Shown one piece after another: positions 33,860 to 46,900 of a stretch of 64,000 nt of DNA. A program made the translations under genes and the position numbers. Positions within the stretch are counted from its first letter, which is position 1. Every line of letters begins with the position of its first letter. The notes under the pieces were generated by a model. It was given only the letters and a program-made list of their open reading frames with translations. It had not been told where the DNA came from and did not search any database. The stretch is from Nereocystis luetkeana (lineage: Eukaryota > Sar > Phaeophyceae > Laminariales > Laminariaceae): positions 17,600,079-17,664,078 of the forward strand of contig JARUPZ010000002.1 of the NCBI GenBank assembly GCA_031213475.1, read 5' to 3'.

Positions 33860-34460
33860 GAAGATGCTGAGTGTGAAGGTGTTTCCCACTGAGCTATATA
33901 TCGGGTAAGGGTGAACTATCGATCGATTGCCCAGCCCAAGGTAATCGTTATAGCACCCTATCGTAGCCACTTCCCATAATTTCCACTTAGGGTTAGATTG
34001 TTTAACCCGCCTTTGGGATCCTTTCGTCTGGGTGCGATACGCCACGAAACTGCATGCTTAGGAGAACGAGGCAGAGGGTGGCACTGTAGCGTGTATACCT
34101 GGTACCTGGAGTACATACGGCAGAACCTGTCGGAGCGAAGAGTTACTACAAAAGAAACGCTCGAGGTGATGTTAGAACCCGCGTTGTTGACGATGTCAAA
34201 CGTGAAGGTGTTTCCTACTGAGTTCCAGGGTTGGGTGGACTTTCGATCGATTGCCCAACCCAAGGTAGTCTTTATAGCACCCTATCACAGCCACTTGTTG
34301 TTACTACCAACTAAGGCAAGATGGTTCGACCATCGCTTGGGATTCTTTCTTCTGGACGCGATGCGCCACAAAACCGTGTGCAAACGAGAACGAGGTGAAG
34401 CGCGATAGTATATACCTGGTAACTGGTACCTGGACTACACACAGTAAACGCTGCAGAAGT
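33860..34460. repeat. internal tandem duplication, units of about 330 bp
   Basis: Unit 1 (about 33860-34130) and unit 2 (about 34195-34460) share TGAAGGTGTTTCC-ACTGAG, TCGATCGATTGCCCA-CCCA, ATAGCACCCTATC, TTGGGAT-CTTTC, GCGAT-CGCCA and a TACCTGGTA-type motif in the same order, with clear divergence. It is older than the segmental duplication, which carries both units. Confidence 0.8.
34312..34313. other. empty R1 insertion site
   Basis: The TA in CCAACTAAGGCAAG is single here. In the second arm the same position is CCAACTA, then the R1 element, then TAAGGCAAG. This is the unoccupied target. Confidence 0.95.
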
Positions 34461-35617
34461 TGGTACCCACCTTGATCGGCATCGCACTTTAAGTTACGCC
34501 GAGGAGACAGAAACATGCCAACCGAACGGCCCAATCTGAAAACAGCACCTTAGCGGAGACGGAGCCCCCCCCCCCCCCTCAACTATGGCGACGTCGTCCC
34601 TCTCTGATCTCAATGGCGCTGAGAACGAAGGGCAAAAAAAGTAAACAGGAGGGAGAAAATAAGTACCTTGATGCCTTGTATTTTTTCTCTTATGTTGTGC
34701 ACAGTCCATGTGGTGCCCGGCAAACACGAAAACGCTAAACCATGGATGGCTGTATGCCGGTAGTATTCATGCTTAGTAGTGTACTAAGCTGGCCGTTGGT
34801 ATTGTATACCAGGTATGCCATGACAACACCTGGTTCGTTCTCGAACGTCCTTCGAAGCAGCTGGGGAGAATCGCAACAATAAACACGTTGACGACGAGAC
34901 AGTAGCAGCTCAATCAGCCTACTGCACACGGTAGTTCGGCATGCGCCAAGTGACTCTTGTACGGTAAATAAACTCGTCCCACGCCACAGTTGCTGTTCCA
35001 ACATTTGATTACCACGGAGCGGAGCAGGGCCGGTCGGTGCGGTGGGCGCATAGAGTGAGGGGGTCATCCCCGAGTCCTCTACACACGCTATATAACGGCG
35101 TATAACTATATTGGTCTTTTCTTGGTTCCTACTATCGCTATATAAGCGGGGGTTTTACCTGGGGGGGGGGGTCGGGGCAGGAAGAGATCTAGATATAGCC
35201 GCTTGAAAGCGCACTGAGCGACGTGGTGCAACAACGACGGTGTGGTGATCTCATCGTGTGATATGATCAAGGTAGTTTATGTATGCGCAAAATTCATCCG
35301 TGGCGGGTTTGAGAGACCTCCGGCACACTTCCTATCAGGGACGGCGGATAAAGAAAGACGGGAGGTAAGGGCGTGAGCAAACTGGTAGAGGGACATCATG
35401 ACGATGAGGACAACATAATGACATCTTGCCGCTACAAACGGTACCGTAGCGACGATCTTGCCGCAAGGAGTACCCCCCTAAGGGGAGGGGGCGTGCAACG
35501 AGCAGAACGTTTACGTCGATGGCGAATCGACTGATTGGTGTTGATATCTTCTACACCCTGGACAATTAATAGTTCAATAGTCTAGTGTGTCTACAATTGA
35601 TTCAGGAGAATGTGTCT

Positions 35618-35712
35618 TAACCCTTTTAGAACTGCAGTCTCGGTTTGGGGACAAACCAGTCAAAGTCTACGTAGTTTGTCCCCAAAATGGGACTGCAGTC
35701 CTAAAGGGGTTA
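35618..35712. mobile_element. R2 MITE copy with intact TTAA flanks
   Basis: Flanked by TTAA on both sides: TTAACCCTTTTAGAACTGCA at left and CAGTCCTAAAGGGGTTAA at right. The core is GTTTGGGGACAAACCAGTC and GTTTGTCCCCAAAATGGG. This copy gives the clearest view of the family ends. Confidence 0.92.
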
Positions 35713-36300
35713 ATTTGATTTGGGTTGACAATTGTTTTTGGCGACTGTCTATTCACTGAAATTGCCCATACAATTGATTTCGGCGATTGCCCTTTAATTG
35801 GAATTGGCCAGATAATGTTTTTAGGCGATTGCTTATCGATTGGAATTGTCCAGGCAATTGATTTTGAAGACCATCTGCTAGTTGGAATCGCGTGAGCAAT
35901 AGGTTTCGAGTTATGAATCGGAACTGTCCAGGCAATTGGTTGCGGAGACTGCGAATTAATTGGAATTGCCCGGGCAATTGATGTAGAAGGCAGTCTGCTA
36001 CTTGAAATTGTCCCGACGAATGATTTCGGAGACTGTGTATGAATTGGAGTTGCCGAACCAATTGATCTGGGAGGCTGTCTATTAATTGGAGTTGTCGGGA
36101 CACATAAGTTTGGCGGCAGTCTATTAATTGAAATTGTCCGGACAGCCATTTTGGGGGGCCGACTATTTACTGGAATTGTCAGGACTATTGGTTCGGGAGA
36201 CAGTCTGTCAATTGAAATTGACCGGACAATATAGTTAGGAGACGGTCTTTTAACTGGAGTTGTCCGGACCATTGATTACGGAGACTGCCTATAAAGTGAA
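35713..36300. repeat. 42-bp minisatellite with open minus frame
   Basis: About fourteen imperfect 42-bp units are built around ATTGGAATTGTCC and GGAGACTGTCTA. On the minus strand the frame stays open for 201 codons and reads as 14-residue repeats such as IPINRQSPKSIVWT. Because 42 is a multiple of three, an open unit stays open in the array, so this alone does not show a gene. Confidence 0.85.
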
Positions 36301-36559
36301 AATGTCTGGACAATAAGGCCAGGCAAGGGTCACGTGATAGAAATTGTCTGGATATTAGAGCTCGACGCCTTTCACTTAACTGGAATTAGGGACCACAGTA
36401 GACAGTCTATTGCAATAGGAAGCTATTAATAGACTATTGGACTATTGCCTATTGTCCAGGGTGTGATATCTCTTCAAGGATATTCGTGTACCAAGTTATT
36501 TGTTTCGAGGGGTCTCAGCTCATACGAGGGTACGTATATATTGTCTACACCAGAACCTT

Positions 36560-37990
36560 CTCCGGAAAGAAACTTCCATTGACAACGATGGTACTAGCAG
36601 AAAACAGCGCCGGGCTCCCACATTAGTTGTTTTTCGAGTCTACGTATAGGCAAGCTTCCACCAACTTCCATAGAAGTAACTTTCGCTTCAATGTACGCAA
36701 ATCCAACGTCTATGGGAGTACATCCAACTCCCACGAAGGTAAACTTGCGTCCGTGGAAGTTGGTGAAAGCTTACATGAAAATGAAATTCACGTTCATGGA
36801 AGAACATGAAAGGTCGCATGGGAGTTGATGATTTTTTCCGCGAAAGCTTTCGTCTGCTTTCATGAAAAATCGCACCTACTTCCATATAAGTCCACTATCC
36901 CCCGGAAGCCGCCGAAGGCCTGTGGCCACTTTGATCCCATCCAGATGCGTTTATGAACTTCCCACCATTTTCCATGAAATTTATTTACTTCCGAATTCAC
37001 TTCCATCGGAAGTAAAATGCTTTTCAAGATTACTTCCATCGAAACAAGTAACTCCCATGGACATAAATTGTACTGACTCCTTTCTCAGGCGGTTGGCCTA
37101 CCCATGCTTCGTTGTTGTCTTGGATTCCGCATTGCCTATCGTGCCCATCGTGCCTATCGTGCCTATCGTGCCTATCGTGTCTATCGTGCCAATCGTGTCT
37201 ATCGTGTCTATCGTGCCTATCGCCCATCCGGATTTTACTCCCGTATTGCTTGCCTTGGAAGTAACTTCCATAATATTTCCATGGAATCGCTTCCAAATTT
37301 AGTTTTAATAAGAGCTAATAATTTCGTTTTTAGTTTCCACATTTACTTCTATGGAAGGACATTAAACTCCCATAGTACTTCCATGCACGAACATTTTGCA
37401 CCCATGGAAACACATTTACTCCCATGGAAGCTTCCATCAACTTTCATACTTCCATGGAAGATTATACCGCGTCCCGTCCTCCAGCAGTTCGTATATCAGC
37501 TTGCCTGTCCCAGTCTACCACCACGTGCACAGAAGCTTCCACGAGCTTCCTTTAAAGTAGATAATAGAAGTGGAAGGCTATCTCAATTGAACTCCTTGAA
37601 CGAAATTCAGGAAGCTACGGAGTGGAAGTAGGTAGAAATCGGTGGGGACTACTGAAACTTTCAGTAGATTGCGGAAGCCTATGAAAGCTAGTGGACGTAT
37701 GTGTTAGGACTGGGGTCGTACGCAGTGCACAGGGGACCGGTGCGTACATCCATGGAAGCTTCCACCAACTTCCATGGAAGCTGTGGAAGCTTCCATGGGA
37801 GTGAACGCAAGGCGTGAAGTCATGTGTAGACCGATCCCCACACTTTTTTGATTATTCCTAGTTCACTTCTATGGAAGTTCCCACCAACGCCCATGGAAAT
37901 ATATGAACTTCTATGGAAGTTTGTGGAAGGCCCATGGGAGTGAAATCTACTTCCATGGAAGTGGATTAAAGGCTTCCGTGTAAGTTGGAC
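36560..37990. repeat. domain rich in CTTCCATGGAAG palindromes
   Basis: Dozens of CTTCCATGGAAG, ACTTCCAT and CCCATGGGAG variants are scattered over 1.4 kb, often as adjacent inverted pairs (for example around 37750-37800 and 37875-37965). Spacing is irregular, so it is not a simple tandem array. Confidence 0.85.
37133..37221. repeat. 9-bp tandem repeat GTGCCTATC
   Basis: About ten units with single-base variants (GTGTCTATC, GTGCCAATC), embedded in the palindrome-rich domain. Frames through it read IVPIVP on plus and HDRHDR on minus. Confidence 0.9.
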
Positions 37991-38386
37991 ATAAGTACAC
38001 GAGTGTAACAACGTGTAGTGGGTCCGAAAAACCATACCCAAGGGCAAAAGTGTGCTGCGTACGATTTACTGAAGAAGAGGGAGATATGTGTTCATTTATG
38101 AACGAGATTTGGCAGTTTCAGACGTTGTATTGCAACCCCTTTGGGCACATCTTGGTGCTGCGTCCTATTTTTATCGTGTCCCACTTTATTTTATGGCTGG
38201 TATGTTTCATACATTCCACGGGAGTTTACAAGAAGAGAAGAAGTGACTGAAGCGTTTCTCACGATAAGATTGCCTTCCAAGGCACGAATCGTGGGAGGAC
38301 CTCTAACAATCCGGGAGAAACGATCTTTAGGTTGGTAGGCTTTTCTGGTGTTATGGTTCCTGTTGGGATCAAGGTACGGGCGAAGA

Positions 38387-38445
38387 CCCAACCCAACCCC
38401 TGACTCTAACCCTAACCCTAACGCTAACCCTAACCCTGACCCCAA
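38387..38445. repeat. telomere-like CCCTAA tract
   Basis: A CCCAACCCAACCCC lead is followed by about seven CCCTAA/CGCTAA/CCCTGA units. TTAGGG-type repeats are the usual telomeric motif in many eukaryotes. It is short and imperfect, so it is probably interstitial. Confidence 0.8.
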
Positions 38446-39301
38446 TCCGCAGCCAAAACGGGCCAAAACTCGCCATGAACGCGGCTACGCCGCGTTTGCA
38501 TCGAACCAGGAAACTTCTCAGCTGCGGACGACGATTCCATAAGTAAGTGCAGACCACGGTACGCAGTTTTCAAGTCAAAAACGTCCCTAAATATCCCTTC
38601 TCCCAGATTGCTAAACCTACTCAATCGTGGTGTGGAGGGAGGGAGGGGGGGGGAGAACCTGCTATGCGACCCCGGATCTGAGTCACAAATATGATAGGAG
38701 GGAGAGAGCCAAAGAAGGCCGCAGATAATTATTAGGAAGATCAAACAAGTAGTACCTGGTACTACCCACCAAAAAAAAAGAAAGAGAGAAACAAATCGTG
38801 TGCCTCTCCGAGATGAAAGTACCAGGTAATGAATAAATTTCGCCGGAGGGGGACGCACTCCACAAACAAAATAGGTACCGGGTAGGTATACCAGTGATGC
38901 ACAAGCAATATAAGTGGATATCAGATCCGATCTTTTGTTTCAAACGTTAGCTAAACTGCCCGAACATATTCGGTGGTGATATCACGTCCGAACATTTAAT
39001 AAATGGTTTGCCCTGTTTAATTGGCCATATACAGGTAGATGGGCAGACTAAATAAACCATTGTTAAAATAGAATACTCACGTGAAGTCTCACCAGGTGAC
39101 TATGGCTGGGCTTCACCTATTTCTTCGACCCTTTACGAGTCAACTACTGTATATCCAGTAGTCAGTGATATCATGGGGGACTTCTACAGTTTGCACGCCC
39201 CGACGACACGCCACACAGCTCCTATATACGGAGTACTGTAGTACCTGGTGGCGCACCAAGGCTGTGAGTAACCTCGTCGCGTTCTTCTCTATCGCCCCAG
39301 C

Positions 39302-39382
39302 TCTCAACATCACTTATAGCAAGTTGGCTAGCTTCCGTCGAGCTTCGACGAGCAGTGCCCAACCGCACGTCGATTCCCCGTG
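39302..39382 (+). other. exon-like segment in duplicated region
   Basis: A candidate acceptor (TTCTCTATCGCCCCAG at 39286-39291) precedes an open frame reading LNITYSKLASFRRASTSSAQ, and GTGAGT follows at 39383. It is identical in the second copy. No partner exons were found. Confidence 0.22.
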
Positions 39383-40017
39383 GTGAGTTCCCGAAGTCAG
39401 TGAGATTCCGTGCATGCGAAATGGGTGCTTGCGCCGGTCATCCCGAGGTGGCGTTCGATTCTGCACTATTGTCGTTACGATGATGAGTACCAAGCGATGT
39501 CGGACAAATGTCTCACATGGACATTACACCCTCGATGGGTGACTGCAATTACTGCCCGGCACGTAGTTCGGGTAGACTGTAACAATGACTGACGTCACTG
39601 TAATTCCGGCGTCGCCCTTACGTTGTGGGCCTGCGCCGCCATGGATTGCCCTCTTCCATGCTCGTTGCTCTTTTTGCGCAAGGAAGACTGCATGCGACCG
39701 CTTGCGCAACAAGGCAGACCTCTGCTATGCGCTACCAGTATATATATACCACTTTGCCCCGGAATATAGAGACCATGTATGCACCCCAGCAAAATTCAAT
39801 GCTAAGGGTCCTCATGTTTAGTTACAGAGTACCCATGGTACAGAGTAGCACGCACAGTGAACCGCCTTCCTGCGTGAGGTATTATAGCTTCATTCGTCGA
39901 GTACTGCTTGCCTCGATAGCTATAGGCAGGCACCCCCCAGTCAGTGCCGACCCACCAGACTCCGCCGGTTTACTTGCAACGTAGCTGTGATCGCCATCAA
40001 GTCTACCTCGTATACCG

Positions 40018-40980
40018 GCATCTCATAGATAGTCAATGAAGAATACAACCGGTGCGGGGCGCAGATTACAGTAGGTGCAGCCAAAAATAGTAAGTAAACT
40101 TCCTGCACGCGAAGCTTTACTCTGTACCTTAGATACAGTACATAAGTAGTTTGTGGGTTACTGCAGTTTCGGAGGAGGAGAGAGGAAAAACACCTGCTAC
40201 CACGGCTACTGCTGCTGCTATAATAGCGTGCTTCAAGTTTGCTATAGTTATGTTACAGTGTGCTGCATGTATGCTATATATAGTGTGCTATAGCCTACTC
40301 TATAATGGTCTGTTATAATCTGCTCTAATACGGAATGCCGCGGAGGGAAAAACTTGCTACGAGCCAAGCACCGGAAAGTAAAATTGATGTTTATCAAAGT
40401 TAGTAGAAAACGCCGTACGTACGTAGCGAGCCTGTATAGCTGTACAAATCACGCTCTCCCGACACTACTGCAGCACCAGATGTGCATGTATTGGTTGGTG
40501 GTCTTTTTAGCCGCGTAGCGTTTAGGACATTGAACTGCAGTATTAATAGTAGTTGTGGCACGGCTAGAGTATGGCAGTATGGCAGCGCGTTCAACTGCAA
40601 CATAGACAGCTCTGGGCGATTCCGCCGGGCCAGACAGGCAGCGCGTTTGATGGTGGTTCTCCGCGAACAGCACTGCGATATATAACGTATAATGTGTTGC
40701 ACACAGGGTATACTAGTACAAAGTACCAGGTAGTACTGCAATGCTTGTTGCGTTGTTTAAACGGTGTCGTGAATCCAAGGAAACTCTTCCTTTTCTAACC
40801 TCGCGAGCGCTACAACACTTACTGTCTCCGTCCCCCGAGCATTCCTTCGACATTCCAACCCTGGTCCTCCGCGAAAGACAACAATGCAGGTTGTGACCCA
40901 ACAGCACCTTCTACCGGCGTGCCGTCGTGCTTCGGCGGACGCTGGTCCCGTACCACTCATTCCACAAAACAGATAACCAG
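40018..40980. promoter_or_regulatory. upstream region of the WSC-CAP gene
   Basis: About 960 bp before the proposed start codon. One TACCAGGTAG motif occurs at 40723. No clear core promoter was seen. A short ATAGTGTGCTATAG-rich segment lies near 40245-40320. Confidence 0.35.
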
Positions 40981-43900
40981 ATGCTGACTTTCCGGGTCCT
41001 CATTTTCTTGACTATTGCCACGGCTTCGATAGCTGGGACCCTTCGAGGAGCGGTCGGTCGCCGGGGGGGCGCACCAAACAGCCAGCTTGACGTACAGGAA
41101 CCGACCGCTACGGAGCAGGCGGCCTATGCGAGTGTAAGGGAGGGCTTGCCAAACTCATTTTTGATGAACAGGGTGGGGGGGTGCCCCCATTATTGTTTTT
41201 CATACTAACTAGTAGGTTTCTTCGCTCGAGGACCTCCTTTTTGCTGGAAGAGTGTTAAGCCCCCAGGCGGTAGGGTTTTCCACTTTTTGCCTCAAAATGT
41301 TCTGGTCCGGTGGGCTCCTCAGGTGGGCAACCACAGGTTACAAGTAGGTTAGCACGATGTTTTTACAAATGTATTGGTCTCACGTAGGGCTATTGATAGT
41401 GCATACCTGGTATAAAATAGTGGTAGGCTTTCGCGAACACATTTATTTCTTCGAAGTAATGTTTCGGGTGATAAGAAGTACTGAGCTCAGAAAGTAATGA
41501 GGCATCGCCCCCGAAGGGGCATGCCTCAACACCTGCCGTAGCTTACGACATACCTGGTATGGCGCTCTTGAGAAAATACGCACGCTCGACCCGACGAACA
41601 ACGCCATGGCCCGAGGATGTACACACCCCGGGCGAGCAACATTCTTATCAATATATAATGTTCGCAATTTGCCGAGCAGCGCGCAGAAGCGTGCGTCGAT
41701 CGCAACACATGGTACACACACAAATAAATGGGGCCTCTTCTTGGTTTCATGGCTGTTTTCCCTTCTCGCTTTATTTTGTTATTCGCCCCTTCTTTTCTCT
41801 CTCCGTTCCGTGAGAGTCGCCACCCAGATCCGGCGTCACCTTGGCAGGCTCTCCTCCCCCCTTTCCACTACACGGCCCATGCTTATCCTTCGTTTTCACA
41901 AGAAGGCTCCAGCCTTTGCCTGCCTCGTCGACTCGAGTCTTATCGCGCCTACCCCCAGTCGGCACGGAAAGGTTTCGGCTCCACCTGAAAAAAAACGCGT
42001 TTCGAGCAAGTACGGAGAACCATAGCGATCAGTACCCACGACGGACGGAAACATCCGTTATCCCACTATTTTTTACACAACCATACCTGATACAATGACG
42101 ACTATTACAGTATGATAAGTTACCCCGCACTATTAGGCCGATCTTAATCATCCATTGTGGATACACGGTGGAGATCATACCTGCTGTTTACCGGCTCAGC
42201 CAGCTCGAAGCCTCGCGAATCAAAATCGAAGTGAAACAGTTCTATCAGCACCAAGTTTTCGCACGCAGCAGTGGACAGTGATAGTAGCGGGCAGTAGAAA
42301 GCGCAAGCCCTGCATCTCCACACAAGCTCTCGAATCCAATTCAAGTCTTGTTTTGAGTTTAAAAATCGAGCATGCTGACAGCAGCGGCATCTCATCTCGT
42401 CGTGCAAGTACTGCATGCGCATGCATGATGTACTGCATGTACGCATGACTGGAAGAATTCCGCTGGAACGGCGCCCTCCACGACGAACAGTTCATGCTCC
42501 ACGCATCGGGTTCTCCAGTCCTGTTCAGAGTCGCGCTTCTCAGGAAATGGGATCTGGAATCTCGCCGCTCCCCCTGTAGGGGGCGAGCTTATTGAAAGCT
42601 GAATTCGAACTTTCGTGCGAACTCGATGCACGCACAACCATGTAATGTGTAAAGATCACACAAAAACGGGGTGTCGTGGGGGAAATGTTGCGTTTCATGT
42701 GGTCTAGAAATCGAGATTCGAGAGTCGAGAGTTCAGCTTCAGCCCTCTGAATTGAGCTTCACGATCTACTGGTAGATCTTCTAGGCCTTAAACTGCCGCC
42801 ATGGTACGCTGTGCGGGATCTGTATGCGGTACAGATTCAACCCAGAAAGCACAGAGTAGACAATGCAGACGTAATTGCGCTGGTGTCCTTCCCATTCAGA
42901 GTAGTCAGGATCATACTGAATATCTAGGCCACTTCAGGACCCTGCTGGGACCGCGCTTCACGTGGCATCCACGGATATCGCCCCCGATCACAAAACGTCC
43001 TAGAAACCCGTCGGCCAATCAATCGGAAAGCTGGGGTGCTTGTACACCCTCTGCCCCTAGAGTATCGGCAAGTCGATGACCCCACTCGAACTCTATGTAA
43101 ACAAGCAGGACTGGCAAGTATTCAGTAGGGCTTTTAGAAATCCAGGCAACCCTTCCGATACCTTTGCTGAAATACCCTGGTGAAGGCACAAATTTCCTCG
43201 ACTTTCAAGGAAAAACAATGTCCGGTGCTAGGGCATCCAGTTAAATTTTGCTGAAGATAGATGCCGCTAGAACTTATTCGCAGAACGTGGAAGCCCCCGG
43301 CCAATGCGTTCGATGTTTTAAGAATGTTGATCGCAGAATGAGTACGTTTATCCGTCGGTACAGTACTGTCGCATCGGACTGAAATGGAAAGCCCAACCCT
43401 CTGGTATATCAGGCACCGCAAAGGGAAGCCCAGGTCCCCGGTAAGAGGGAGATGCCATTCGGGAGGGGGTGGCCTCGATTCAGAGGATTTATAACAATTT
43501 TCTACCTGGTACAGGGTATATCTCAAGGGATACATTGGCCGACAGGGGGGTCTCACGTTGCTTGTGCGAACAACGAATAAACCACGTTTCGCAAGCCACT
43601 CCACAGTTCTCACACTAACGCATGCTTTTCAAGCCAACTCGTTCCTCGCGCGCTAACGTACGCTTCCCAAGCTTATCCATGGTTTGCACGTTGAACCACG
43701 CTTCCCACGCTGGCCATTGATTTGCACGTTAACCCATGCTCCACAAGCTAGCCCTTGATTTCGCACGCTAACCCAGTCTTCGCGCATTCACCCATGCTTC
43801 GCAAGCTGTCGTAGAGATCATTAAGTTCGCACTGGGGTTCGATTGTTTTTCAGGGCTGTTGACCGTTTTCTCGACAACCGTACGAGTGCTGATAAAGTCG

Positions 43901-46900
43901 TACCAGGTAAGTTAATTTTTCGGAAGGCTCTCCCTCGACAATACATTTCCGAAATCACCTTAGTGTTTTTTGGTATTGGTAATATTAGCCTTCCCGTTTT
44001 CTGGAAAAATCGAGTGCTGAAAAACGATCGCACTCCTGTGCGAATTGTACCTGGTACGTCGCAAGCTCTAACCCATTCTGCGCCGCGAGCTAACCCATCT
44101 TGATTCGCCCGCCCGCCTGTCATGTCCAGCACGCTCGTCTGCCATGTTTGGCACGCAGGCTTATCACGCTTCGTACGCTTCGTAGCCCATGCTTTCGCAC
44201 GCCACCCGATGCTTTGCGAGATAACCCAAACCCATACTACTGCAGTTCGCAAGCCACAGCTACAGCCCGTGCTTCCACACCCAACTGAATGCCTCACACG
44301 TTGTCATAATCCATGTGTCGCGCGCTACTGCTGTAACCTGTAACCCCATCCATGCTTCGCACTGCTCAACATCCATCGTGCTCGTTTTTCAGCCTCGTCT
44401 TGGGAGAAGGCGGCAGTCTGGTGAGACACGAGAGTATCCGCGATTCGACCGTTCTGATGATGCTTCCAGCGGGGAAAGGTACATCTACCTTGGCTGCTAC
44501 CTCGACAGCTTGTTCCACCGCGTCCTTGAGTTCGGTTTCACCGAACAAATAACGACTCCTCAGGTGATACCGGGTTCCGAGCAATGCCCTTCGAGGGGTG
44601 GAGCCTTACCTTTCGAGCCCCTTGCATGAGGAAAGCTCAATGTATGTATCACCCGAGACACGACTTCGAAGAAACATGTTTGGCGCGACCCCACGAAAAT
44701 GTCTCTGCCCTACTACTGTAGTTCTATAAACCAATAGGTTATGTACCAGGTAGTCAAATCATCTCTTTTGGGGAAAGCCGACTCTGAAAAAAAAAGCAAA
44801 AATCGTTTGACCGGGGAACTACCCAACGCCACTGGGAAGATCGTTTAAGGTTTCTGTTGTTTCTCGATACATCCCCTAAGACATGGCGATTGGCCAGCGG
44901 GTTGAACACTTCGACTTACGAATAGTATAGAGCCCCCTCAAGTGAGGAGCTTCAGAAAATATTGTAGTGGATGCACATTTATTGCATCGCGACACGCATC
45001 TAGTAGGAGTAGTATGCTAATAGTATGTCACTTGGGGAGCTCAACCGTTCAGACGATATTGAAGCTCAGAAGGCAAACCAGTGAAACCACCTCTGCCGTG
45101 GGACGAGTCTACCAGCACGCGTCATCGAAAACTATCATAAAAAGATCTCTACTGAGTACCGCAAACATGCAAGAACGCATCAAAGCATGGAAGCTACCCG
45201 TGGCCAAGGCGTGCGTGAGCCTGCCTTCAAAGCCAGTCGCGTTTTGCTTTGCACTTGGCACGAGCAAACAATGTCTACCAGGTGGGTGCACGCCCTACGT
45301 GCTCCGTTCCGGCACCGGCGGGATGCGAGGGTCTATGGTCACACGACTACGGCCATGTAGATATGATGTCGATTACCCCCACCGCCCCCCCCCCCTCCTA
45401 CTACGCTCAGAACTAGGGCGATATCTCTAGTCGCCTTGTCACATACCGGTACTTCTTGGAGCATTCTACTATAGAGGTTCACCCTAATTCTTCTGAGGCT
45501 CCTCACTCAAGGAGCTCCATACCTCACCCGAAAACTGACTTCAGCCGAAATCAAATTACATCGCGGCGAATAATCCCATGACCCGAGTCCACCAAACGTT
45601 TAGTTTCGAAGTCAAGATTGGCATTCCGACGATTTGGGCTCAAGGAACCCCGTCTTTCAGAAAACAAATGGCGGAAATGTGCTACCTCTATCGTAGAAAG
45701 GGTCACTTGTGTTATACACACCCCAGTATCAGTCGCAGCGATAAGGCTGATTGGCTAAGCCACGCTCGATCCATTCCTCCGCGACTAGAGCTGATCATGC
45801 ATCTTGGTGCGGTCAGAATGGGCGTTGAATCCTGGCCCGGTATTTTTAGGTATACCCTGGTGACGTGTGTAATGTCGCAGCTATTCTTCGTGACCGCAAG
45901 GCGGTCCCACTCTTACTTGTGCTCGGCACTTGCTCGACTAGCAGGAATGAGTAGTACGCAGTTTGATTCGTGTGGCAGGACAAAAATAGCGGGAGCGCGG
46001 GTACTTGCAAGCCACACAGGATACCTACTGCCGCAGACAGATACAAAGGGGCGGGGGGGCGGGGGTGAATGAAATACGCGTGCCGTTACGACCATGTTAT
46101 TGTAGCAGTTTATGACATTTCTGCTTTACTGTATTTTTCGTTGTGTACCTGCTGTTGGGCTAGGCCATGACCAGTTTCGTTTCTCCCTCAAAAGCCCCGT
46201 TTTGGGTGAGGAATAGCCCGCATGCTACGGCAGAGAAATATTTAGGTATTTACATAATATATATATATATATGCGCTATGTATTCTGAGGATACATGCTA
46301 CAATAAGGGTGCAACGTACACCTACTACTTCACTTTCTGAGGCGTTTTGCTTGAGGACCTTCACAACCCGACCTTGAGAATAGCGAACGTGCAACCCGAT
46401 GGTCATACGTCGAAAAATAGCGTGAGGCACGAACTTATATTCCCAGTGACATTTTGGGAGTAGTCTGCTCAGTTGAAGAGCCCCGCCCGACAGAAGCGGT
46501 TTCGTCAAAAACATGCTTTCATCCCCTATTGTAGCAAGCACCGGAGGCTCTCTGGGTCCCACCCGAACACTGGTGTTGAGAAATTGAACGTGCAACCCGA
46601 TGAACTGCTGTGCATATACTCTTGATGGACTGATGATATCTGGAAGGCACAAATGCCCCCCCCCCCTTCAGTTTGAAGAGGGCTACATCGCCCAGAAATA
46701 TCCCCCCCCCCGAAAGGTTGCTACTACCCCTGTCCTATAGCACGCAAGTTAACGACCTATCAGGATCGGTCCCCTTCGGGGGATAAACCATTTGTGAATT
46801 TGAGTGGTTTGCCCCCAGAACGGGACTGCTGTTTTGACCTTGAAGGGTTAATAGGAGCCCCTCAAGAGGAGCGGCAGAAGCTATCGGGTGTGCCCCCGAC

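Larger units (their letters stand above)
32282..40017. repeat. segmental duplication, copy 1
   Basis: Direct copy of 56133-64000, starting at AGTTCCTCACACAAGCC in both. The coordinate offset is 23851 bp at the start and 23983 bp at the end. The difference comes from an R1 MITE (58192-58296), a 24-bp insertion near 56627 and small repeat-length changes. No gene was recognised inside, apart from weak exon-like pieces. The true right end is not visible because copy 2 leaves the window. Confidence 0.97.

Noticed and set aside
45578-46072. 164-codon ORF as an additional gene nested in the WSC-CAP intron
   Set aside because: No motif, no splice signals and no composition difference from surrounding intron. 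It is kept only as an unassigned frame.
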